Assembly: GCA_910579105.1 (NCBI GenBank)
Contig: CAJTRT010000085.1
Coordinates: 1 to 5,633 of the forward strand
Length of the DNA stretch: 5,633 nucleotides
Direction of reading: 5' to 3'
From: an uncultured Muribaculaceae bacterium
GTDB lineage: Bacteria > Bacteroidota > Bacteroidia > Bacteroidales > Muribaculaceae
The notes below the pieces were generated by a model. It made no database searches, was not told the origin of the DNA, and was given only the letters and a program-made list of their open reading frames with translations. The position numbers were made by a program, and so were the translations under genes. Below are positions 1 to 4,778 of this stretch, piece after piece; within the stretch, counting starts at the first letter, position 1; every line of letters starts with the position of its first letter.

Positions 1-324
1 GGCTGGACCGGCGCGGCCGTGGGCTGGCTCGGATGGGATACATCCTGGGTCGAGGCGCTTCCGACGGCTCTTATGAAGCCTCTGAGCGGTAGCGGGTCGC
101 GCGGGCTGATGATCGACCTTATGAACACCCACGGGGCCGACGCGTTCGTCAGCCGCGTCTCGGCGGCGATCCAGGGCTCGACCGACACGATGTTTTATGT
201 CTTGGCGGTTTATTTCGGCTCGGTGGGCGTGCGCAAGACGCGCTACGCCGTGGGCTACGCGCTGCTGGCCGATGTCAGCGGGTCGGTGGCGGGGGTGCTG
301 GCGGCCTACCTCTTCTTCGGCTGA
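1..324 (+). CDS. Nucleoside-recognition (Gate) domain membrane protein, SpmB-like, C-terminal fragment
   Basis: This is a 5'-truncated gene: the frame is open from base 1 and ends at TGA 322-324, leaving 107 residues. The fragment matches the end of SpmB-type proteins. Seen here are PLSGSGSRG, then a GADAFVSR segment, then QGSTDTMFYVLAVYFGSVGV, and a hydrophobic last segment ending AAYLFFG that is probably a transmembrane helix. In spore formers SpmA and SpmB act in spore core dehydration. Bacteroidota do not sporulate but often carry a fused SpmA-SpmB-like protein of roughly 400 residues (family knowledge from memory); the molecular role there is unsettled, and transport or nucleoside recognition is only implied by the domain name. 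The GTG at 19 is internal, because the frame and the homology run upstream of it. The family call is strong; whether it is SpmB alone or the fusion cannot be told from this fragment. Confidence 0.85.
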   Translation, partial: GWTGAAVGWLGWDTSWVEALPTALMKPLSGSGSRGLMIDLMNTHGADAFVSRVSAAIQGSTDTMFYVLAVYFGSVGVRKTRYAVGYALLADVSGSVAGVLAAYLFFG

Positions 325-340
325 TTTTCAGGCTCTTTTT
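320..340 (+). terminator. Weak candidate intrinsic terminator of the SpmB-like gene
   Basis: A 4-bp stem (CTGA 321-324 with TCAG 328-331, loop TTT) overlaps the stop codon. It can be extended by G320-C333 around a bulged G, and is followed by a five-T tract at 336-340 and a second at 346-350. The T tracts are in the right place, but the stem is short, so this is only a candidate. Confidence 0.25.
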
Positions 341-350
341 GGCTCTTTTT
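331..350. repeat. Perfect 10-bp tandem duplication
   Basis: GGCTCTTTTT occurs twice back to back (331-340 and 341-350) just downstream of the SpmB-like stop codon. The two copies put two T tracts in line, which could strengthen transcription termination or simply reflect slippage. Confidence 0.8.
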
Positions 351-397
351 CCTGCTTTCTTCGGTCACGATGCCCGCATCGCTCCGTCATCAAGCAG

Positions 398-444
398 AAA
401 AAATCATCCAACAATAGCTCTGAAAATCGGAGATGATACTTTTG
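398..444 (-). terminator. Candidate terminator between the convergent genes
   Basis: The inverted repeat ATCATC (403-408) / GATGAT (432-437) encloses a 23-base loop. On the minus strand, the direction of the DUF2851 gene, it is followed immediately by a T6 tract (complement of A 398-403). On the plus strand it is followed by ACTTTTG (438-444). This arrangement, between two convergent genes, suits a bidirectional terminator. The stem is AT-rich with a large loop, so the strength is doubtful. Confidence 0.3.
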
Positions 445-474
445 TGATTTTGATATAGCCGGGTGCGTTGAAGG

Positions 475-1839
475 CTAGAAGGGGAGTGCGGGGTATGGCG
501 CTGCGGAAGGGGTGGCGGAGTCCGCGGGGGATGCGGGGTTCGCGGCGATTGATTTGGAGAGGAGGCGGCGGCCGAAGCGGCAGTAGACGCATTTGCGCTT
601 CTCGCAGTACTCGCGGCGCAGCTCGACGAGCGCCTGCGACGCGAAGGCGTCGCGGCAGGGCAGGCCGGCGGCGGTGAAGAGGCGCACCACTGAATTTTCC
701 TCCGGGGGCAGCGAGCACAGCAGGTCTACGGCTCGTTCCATAGCCAAGTCGTCGCCGCGCGAGGCGGCGCGGGCGTGGAGCAGCGGCACGGCCACGTTTA
801 TTATCAGGGAGTCGACCGCGTTCCTGCCGAGGACGCGCGGGAAGGCTTTCGCCCCCGAGGGTGCGAATGTGTAGTGGTTCGCCCAGAATCCTTCGAGGGT
901 GAGGTCGAAAAGATCGCGTACGCGCTCGACGGCGGCGACGGCGTCTCTTTCAGCGGCGGCGACGAGGTCGCCCATCAGGCCGAATCCGTCGGCCACCTTG
1001 AGCGCGAGCAGCGCGAGGCGTCGGTGTGGGAGGTTCTGCGGCCTTGTGCGCGCCATTTTCCACTGCGGTTTGGGGGAGCGGAGGGAGAATTTCGCCGCCA
1101 TGAAGCGGTATTCCTGCCGCAGGGCCTCGACGTAGGGGTCCTCGTCGACCGCGGGGTCGGGAATCAGTCCGGCCTGTCCGAATATCATCGCCTCGACGGC
1201 CAGGGGGTTGTCGCGGTGTTTCAGCAGGATGTTCAGGGGGAGCGAGCGCGCCGTCAGCTCGAAAGGCTCGCTGTTGAGGCCGAATCCGAGGGCGCGGGCG
1301 AAGGTCGCGTAGGCGGCTTCCTCCCAGTTCCCGCCGGTGGCGTCGGCGAGTGCCGCCGCGCGCTCGCTCTTGGTGAAGACGCGCTCGACGGCCAGGGCGG
1401 TGAGCCAGTCGGCCACATGCACCGGCTGTATGGAGGGGAGGCCTTCGGCGCACGGCAGCCCCGTGTCGGCTCCGCGTCCCAGGGCTTCGTACCGCTCGCG
1501 CGCCCCGGAGCCTATCTCCATGACGGCCTGGGGGATGGGGGAGCCGTCGGGGCGGCGGATTTCGTCGTCATCGACGGCGACGACGTGGAGCACCACGGAA
1601 TCGTAGGCGCGGTCGGAGGAGTGGCCGTGGCGGTGCCAGTCGGAGGCCCGGACGTGCATCTCCACGTTTCCGCACCATGTCTCATCCCCGATTTTCACGG
1701 AGGCGTTGAAGAAGTCGGGCCCGGCGTCGGTGTTGAGCCTCCCGGGGTCTATCACGCGCAGGGGGAGGCCGCGTGTTGTTGCGGCGCCGCGGATCAGGCC
1801 GAGGCGGTGCTGCCAGACGAACTGCATTAACTTCTCCAT
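475..1839 (-). CDS. DUF2851 family protein of unknown function
   Basis: This is a 454-residue soluble-looking protein with no signal peptide or membrane segment. It matches the DUF2851 family, common in Bacteroidota and without an established function. The N-terminal signature is clear: start MEKLMQFVWQHRL, then VIDPG (29-33), NTDAGPDFFNA (36-46), GNVEMH (57-62), SDWHRHGH (66-73) and YDSVVLHVV (79-87). A middle alpha-rich part carries the FGQAGLIPD segment. The C-terminal region has four cysteines (about 395, 412, 417, 420) in the order C-x16-C-x4-C-x2-C, suggestive of a zinc or Fe-S site (inference). The last ~27 residues are Ala/Pro/Ser-rich and look like a disordered extension. The ATG at 1839 is chosen because the family begins with this MEKL/MEQL-type start; no Shine-Dalgarno is seen, as is normal for the phylum. 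It is transcribed divergently from rplU and appears monocistronic here. Confidence 0.92.
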   Translation of the reverse strand: MEKLMQFVWQHRLGLIRGAATTRGLPLRVIDPGRLNTDAGPDFFNASVKIGDETWCGNVEMHVRASDWHRHGHSSDRAYDSVVLHVVAVDDDEIRRPDGSPIPQAVMEIGSGARERYEALGRGADTGLPCAEGLPSIQPVHVADWLTALAVERVFTKSERAAALADATGGNWEEAAYATFARALGFGLNSEPFELTARSLPLNILLKHRDNPLAVEAMIFGQAGLIPDPAVDEDPYVEALRQEYRFMAAKFSLRSPKPQWKMARTRPQNLPHRRLALLALKVADGFGLMGDLVAAAERDAVAAVERVRDLFDLTLEGFWANHYTFAPSGAKAFPRVLGRNAVDSLIINVAVPLLHARAASRGDDLAMERAVDLLCSLPPEENSVVRLFTAAGLPCRDAFASQALVELRREYCEKRKCVYCRFGRRLLSKSIAANPASPADSATPSAAPYPALPF

Positions 1840-1866
1840 TTGGGTCGGTAGTGGTGTTGCTCACGG

Positions 1867-1874
1867 CAAAATTA
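1867..1874 (-). promoter_or_regulatory. Candidate Bacteroidota -7 box for the DUF2851 gene
   Basis: Read on the minus strand the bases are TAATTTTG, a full match to the TAnnTTTG box of the Bacteroidota primary sigma factor. It lies 27 bases upstream of the ATG at 1839, which would give a leader of about 20 bases. No convincing TTG-type -33 box is seen at the expected distance, which keeps confidence moderate. Confidence 0.45.
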
Positions 1875-1905
1875 CAAAAAAATCTTAAACTCGGAAGCCG
1901 CGGGC

Positions 1906-1936
1906 TTGCGGAAAACGCGGAAAATCAGTAACTTTG
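1906..1936 (+). promoter_or_regulatory. Promoter of rplU-rpmA, Bacteroidota type
   Basis: TAACTTTG at 1929-1936 fully matches the TAnnTTTG -7 box. A TTG at 1906-1908 lies exactly 20 bases upstream of it, within the 19-21 base spacing of the known -33/-7 consensus. Transcription would start near 1942, giving a leader of roughly 78 bases before the L21 ATG at 2020. Confidence 0.6.
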
Positions 1937-1954
1937 TGGGCTTTTTGGCCGAAA

Positions 1955-1988
1955 CGGGCTTTCCAAGCAGCCTACCGAGGCTCGCCCG
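1955..1988 (+). promoter_or_regulatory. Stem-loop in the L21 leader
   Basis: An inner perfect hairpin AGCCT-ACCG-AGGCT (1969-1982) is enclosed by an outer pair CGGGC (1955-1959) / GCCCG (1984-1988), with a 9-base bulge on the 5' side and one base on the 3' side. It falls inside the predicted mRNA leader, about 31 bases before the ATG, and is followed by an unstructured A/T-rich stretch (1996-2019) suited to initiation without a Shine-Dalgarno. Ribosomal operon leaders are often targets of autoregulation by one of the encoded proteins; that role here is inference. Confidence 0.45.
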
Positions 1989-2019
1989 ACGGCATAACCT
2001 TTTATATATCATTAGTTTA

Positions 2020-2340
2020 ATGTACGCTATCGTAGAAATCCAGGGACAGCAGTTCAAGGCCGAGGCCGGGAAGTTCCTGTATGTACACTATCTCGGCGAC
2101 GAGCGCAAGGAGGGAGAGGCCATCGAGTTTGACCGCGTCCTGCTCGTGGACGCCGACGGTGCCGTGAAGGTCGGCGCGCCCACCGTAGAAGGGGCGAAAG
2201 TCGTTTGCGAGGTGATGCGTCCCCTCGTGAAGGGTGACAAGGTGATCGTCTTCAAGAAGAAGCGCCGCAAGGGCTATCGTCGCAAGAACGGCCACCGCCA
2301 GATGTTCTCCCAGGTGATGATCAAGGACGTAGTCGCTTAA
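2020..2340 (+). CDS. rplU: 50S ribosomal protein L21
   Basis: This encodes L21 (bL21), a large-subunit protein that binds 23S rRNA. The 106 residues are the family's usual size. The start MYAIVEIQGQQFK is the canonical L21 N-terminus, which fixes the ATG at 2020; the frame is open further upstream but that stretch is leader. The C-terminal half has the basic rRNA-binding signature: KGDKVIVFKKKRRKGYR at 71-87, then RKNGHRQ at 88-94. It is the first gene of a two-gene unit with rpmA, which begins 25 bases after its stop. The leader is A/T-rich without a Shine-Dalgarno. Identification is certain. Confidence 0.98.
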   Translation: MYAIVEIQGQQFKAEAGKFLYVHYLGDERKEGEAIEFDRVLLVDADGAVKVGAPTVEGAKVVCEVMRPLVKGDKVIVFKKKRRKGYRRKNGHRQMFSQVMIKDVVA

Positions 2341-2365
2341 CCCATTAAAGATCCAAGACAGTAAC

Positions 2366-2629
2366 ATGGCACATAAGAAAGGTGTAGGCTCGTCGAAGAA
2401 CGGCCGCGAGTCGGAAAGCAAACGACTCGGTGTTAAGATTTTTGGTGGCCAGTTCGCCAAGGCGGGCAACATCATCAAGCGCCAGCGCGGTACAGTGCAC
2501 CACCCAGGCCTGAACGTGGGCATGGGCAAGGACCACACCATCTACGCGCTCATCGACGGCACCGTGGTGTTCACCCAGGGCAAGGAAGGCCGCCGTTTCA
2601 TCAACGTGACCCCAATCGCCGAGGCGTAA
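2366..2629 (+). CDS. rpmA: 50S ribosomal protein L27
   Basis: This encodes L27 (bL27), whose N-terminal tail reaches the peptidyl-transferase centre of the ribosome. The 87 residues are full length. The protein starts directly with MAHKKGVGSSKNGR, so it lacks the cleavable N-terminal extension known from Firmicutes. The signature GVKIFGGQFAKAGNIIKRQR follows at 22-41, then GTVHHPGLNVGMGKDHT at 42-58. It sits 25 bases after rplU with no promoter or terminator between them, so the two are almost certainly co-transcribed. In several Bacteroidales I recall serS following this pair; here DUF3467 and then cysS follow instead. Confidence 0.98.
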   Translation: MAHKKGVGSSKNGRESESKRLGVKIFGGQFAKAGNIIKRQRGTVHHPGLNVGMGKDHTIYALIDGTVVFTQGKEGRRFINVTPIAEA

Positions 2630-2661
2630 CCCGCCCTCGCGCGAATCCGCTACCCCATTCA

Positions 2662-2701
2662 GGCGGCCGCCCCAGAGCGCTTGGCGCTTGGCGCGGCCGC
2701 C
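2662..2701. terminator. Strong GC-rich hairpin after rpmA, probable terminator or processing site
   Basis: A perfect 9-bp stem GGCGGCCGC (2662-2670) / GCGGCCGCC (2693-2701) continues, past one C-C mismatch, into a second stem. There CCA (2672-2674) and AGCGC (2676-2680), separated by a bulged G, pair with GCGCTTGG (2684-2691) around a TTG loop. The hairpin lies 32 bases after the rpmA stop. The following bases (TCGCTATTCAATAAAAATTT) are AT-rich but do not begin with a T tract, so it is not a textbook intrinsic terminator. It could end or protect the rplU-rpmA mRNA 3' end. Confidence 0.6.
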
Positions 2702-2736
2702 TCGCTATTCAATAAAAATTTAAAACAGAACTAACC

Positions 2737-3057
2737 ATGGCAGACAATAACAACAAGCAGCAGGAAATCAAGATCGAGCTTACCCCCGAAATCGCCGCGG
2801 GGCACTACGCGAACCTCGCGGTGCTGTCGCACACCCCCGGCGAGTTCTTCCTCGACTTCATCGCCGTGGCTCCCAACATGCCCCAGGCGCGCGTGCAGAG
2901 CCGCATCATCATGAACCCGGAGAACGCCAAGAACCTCCTCTTCGCCCTCCGCGACAACATCCAGAAGTACGAGAACACCTACGGCGAGATCACCCGCAAG
3001 GCTCCCAAGAACGGCGCATCCAACAACGGCGGCATCCCCAACCCGTTCCAAGCCTGA
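2737..3057 (+). CDS. DUF3467 family protein
   Basis: This is a 106-residue small cytoplasmic protein of the DUF3467 family, function unknown. A polar Asn/Gln/Lys-rich start (MADNNNKQQ) leads to the domain at about 11-86: IKIELTPEIAAGHYANLAVL (11-30), SHTPGEFFLDF (31-41), then PQARVQSRIIMNPENAKNLL (49-68) and ALRDNIQKYENTYGEI (70-85). The tail (87-106) is Gly/Asn/Pro-rich and probably disordered. The ATG at 2737 follows an A-rich leader without a Shine-Dalgarno. I recall DUF3467 genes lying next to rpoC in some Bacteroidales, so a link to transcription or translation is conceivable but not shown here. The gene is bracketed by the hairpin at 2662-2701 and the palindrome at 3058-3180, which would isolate its transcript; I found no clear TAnnTTTG promoter in its upstream gap, so read-through from rpmA is also possible. 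Confidence 0.93.
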   Translation: MADNNNKQQEIKIELTPEIAAGHYANLAVLSHTPGEFFLDFIAVAPNMPQARVQSRIIMNPENAKNLLFALRDNIQKYENTYGEITRKAPKNGASNNGGIPNPFQA

Positions 3058-3180
3058 CGGCGCGTGATAACGGCCTGTCTGGGTCGTCGCCGGAAGCGCT
3101 CGGCCTCGGTCACAATCTTATGATTGCTCCCGTCGGCCTCGGCTTCCGGCTCCTACCATCCAAGCCGTTCTGACGCACCG
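3058..3180. repeat. Long imperfect palindrome filling the gap after DUF3467
   Basis: The 123 bases directly after the DUF3467 stop codon fold back on themselves about one centre. The outer arms 3058-3077 and 3161-3180 pair without gaps at 16 of 20 positions. An internal loop of about 11 by 10 bases follows, then a perfect 9-bp stem GCCGGAAGC (3089-3097) / GCTTCCGGC (3142-3150). GGCC (3102-3105) pairs with GGCC (3135-3138), and an apical hairpin CAATC-TTAT-GATTG spans 3113-3126. A direct repeat TCGGCCTCGG also lies inside (3100-3109 and 3133-3142). There is no T tract after it and no obvious target-site duplication. It could be an mRNA 3'-end structure, a small structured RNA, or a miniature palindromic element; the sequence alone does not decide. 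Confidence 0.7.
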
Positions 3181-3266
3181 TCCCATCCGGGCGCGTTTAA
3201 GTTCGGCCATCGGGACATTGATGGAATGTAGAATAATTGAACCAATAAGAGCTATCTGTTTTTCTG

Positions 3267-4751
3267 ATGGATCTGCAAATATATAACTCGCTCAAACGCG
3301 ACAAGGAGTATTTCCGGCCCCTCCACGAGGGGCGGGTGGGGATGTATGTCTGCGGCCCGACCGTCTACGGCGACGGCCACCTGGGCCACGCCCGCCCGGC
3401 CATCACCTTCGACGTGGTCTACCGCTACCTGACCCACCTGGGGCTGAAGGTGCGCTATGTGCGCAACATCACCGACGTTGGCCATCTCGAGCACGACGCC
3501 GACGAGGGTGAGGACAAGATCGCCAAGAAGGCCCGCCTGGAGCAGCTGGAGCCGATGGAGGTGGTGCAGCACTACCTCAACAGCTACCACCGCGACATGG
3601 AGCGCCTCAATGTGCTTCCCCCCTCGATCGAGCCGCACGCCTCGGGCCACATCATCGAGCAGCAGCAGTATATCCAGGCGATTCTTGACGCGGGCTATGC
3701 CTACGTCAGCGACGGCTCGGTGTACTTCGACGTGCGCAAATACAACGCCGACCACCGCTACGGCAAGCTCTCCGGCCGCAACATCGACGAGCTTTTCTCC
3801 GAGACCCGCGCCCTCGACGGGCAGCAGGAGAAGCGCGACCCGGCCGACTTCGCCCTCTGGAAGAAGGCCGCGCCGGAGCATATCATGCGCTGGCCGTCGC
3901 CGTGGAGCGACGGCTTCCCCGGCTGGCACCTGGAATGTTCGGTAATGAGCGAGAAGTACCTCGGCGAGCAGTTCGACATCCACGGCGGGGGGATGGACTT
4001 GAAATTCCCCCACCACGAGTGCGAGATCGCGCAGAGCGTGGCCCACAACGGCCACGACAGCGTGCGCTACTGGATGCACAACAACATGCTGACCATCAAC
4101 GGCGAGAAGATGTCGAAGTCGAAGGGTAACTTCATCACCCTCAACGAGTTCTTCACCGGCTCGCACGAGCTGCTGACCCAGGCCTACTCGCCGATGACGA
4201 TACGCTTCTTCCTCCTCCAGGCCCACTACCGCTCGACGGTCGATTTCTCGAACGAGGCCCTCCAGGCTTCGGAGAAGGCCTACGCCCGCATGACGGAGGG
4301 GTGGAAGCGCCTCGCCGACCTCAAGCCTGCCGCCGAGAGCGACATGGCGGAGGAGATCGGGCGCATCCGCCAGGCGTGCTACGACGCGATGAACGACGAC
4401 TTCAACACCCCGGTGGTGATCGCCCACCTGTTCGAGGCGCTGTCGCTCATCAACAAGGCGCGCGACGGCCACGCGCGCGCCACGCAGGCCGACATCGACG
4501 CGCTCAAAGCGCTGTTCGACACCTTCCTGTTCGAGATTCTCGGGATGCTCCCCGCCGACGGCGCGGAGGGTGGCGAGGGTGCCCTCGAGCCTTACCGCGA
4601 GGCGGTCAACCTCCTGCTGGAGGTGCGCGCCCAGGCAAAGGCGGCGAAGGACTGGACTACCTCCGACCTTATCCGCGACCGCCTGGCCGCCATAGGGTTC
4701 GCTGTCAAAGACACCCGCGACGGCTCCTTCGAGTGGTCGCTCAACAAGTGA
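3267..4751 (+). CDS. cysS: Cysteinyl-tRNA synthetase
   Basis: A class I aminoacyl-tRNA synthetase that activates cysteine with ATP and charges tRNA-Cys in the cytoplasm. At 494 residues it is somewhat longer than the 461 of E. coli CysRS. The catalytic Rossmann fold shows the HIGH-type motif as HLGH (38-41) and the KMSKS loop exactly (281-285). The zinc site that selects cysteine is complete: C29 (in MYVCGPT), C224 (in HLECS), H249 and E253 (in PHHECE), matching the spacing of C28, C209, H234 and E238 in E. coli. The helical tRNA-binding part follows from about residue 320, ending in the short C-terminal domain (NLLLEVRAQAKAAKDWTTSD, then LIRDRLAAIGFAVKDT). The ATG at 3267 gives a normal N-terminus (MDLQIYNSL). 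No T-box or clear promoter is seen upstream; the helicase gene starts 27 bases after the stop. Confidence 0.98.
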   Translation: MDLQIYNSLKRDKEYFRPLHEGRVGMYVCGPTVYGDGHLGHARPAITFDVVYRYLTHLGLKVRYVRNITDVGHLEHDADEGEDKIAKKARLEQLEPMEVVQHYLNSYHRDMERLNVLPPSIEPHASGHIIEQQQYIQAILDAGYAYVSDGSVYFDVRKYNADHRYGKLSGRNIDELFSETRALDGQQEKRDPADFALWKKAAPEHIMRWPSPWSDGFPGWHLECSVMSEKYLGEQFDIHGGGMDLKFPHHECEIAQSVAHNGHDSVRYWMHNNMLTINGEKMSKSKGNFITLNEFFTGSHELLTQAYSPMTIRFFLLQAHYRSTVDFSNEALQASEKAYARMTEGWKRLADLKPAAESDMAEEIGRIRQACYDAMNDDFNTPVVIAHLFEALSLINKARDGHARATQADIDALKALFDTFLFEILGMLPADGAEGGEGALEPYREAVNLLLEVRAQAKAAKDWTTSDLIRDRLAAIGFAVKDTRDGSFEWSLNK

Positions 4752-4778
4752 TGCCGCCCCGCGGCCCTGTTCTGAGCG

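Noticed and set aside
437..444. TACTTTTG, a full match to the TAnnTTTG promoter box on the plus strand
   Set aside because: There is no TTG at the required distance upstream, and it would drive only antisense RNA into the end of DUF2851. It more likely forms part of the terminator region.
404..718. Minus-strand frame of 104 codons overlapping the end of DUF2851
   Set aside because: Arg/Pro/Ala-rich translation typical of an alternate frame in GC-rich DNA. It largely overlaps the real gene and continues into the convergent gap without any motif.
775..1830. A 351-codon open frame on the plus strand opposite DUF2851
   Set aside because: It is a Gly/Val-rich shadow with no family resemblance. 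The minus-strand protein has the clear DUF2851 signature.
1906..2019. An upstream extension of the L21 reading frame (38 more codons from ATG 1906)
   Set aside because: L21 proteins begin at MYAIVEI-type starts; the extension has no homology, and it contains the promoter box and leader hairpin.
3058..3180. SRP RNA (4.5S) or 6S RNA identity for the long palindrome
   Set aside because: The apical loop and helix lack the conserved SRP GGAA-type tetraloop and its internal-loop bases. The element is shorter than typical 6S RNA and I cannot match its central bubble to the known consensus. Kept as an unassigned structure.
3181..3266. Possible promoter, T-box or attenuator for cysS
   Set aside because: There is no TAnnTTTG box with a spaced TTG, no T-box conserved sequence and no Cys-codon leader peptide. 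Only a short CCATC/GATGG stem (3207-3224) is seen, which is too weak to call.
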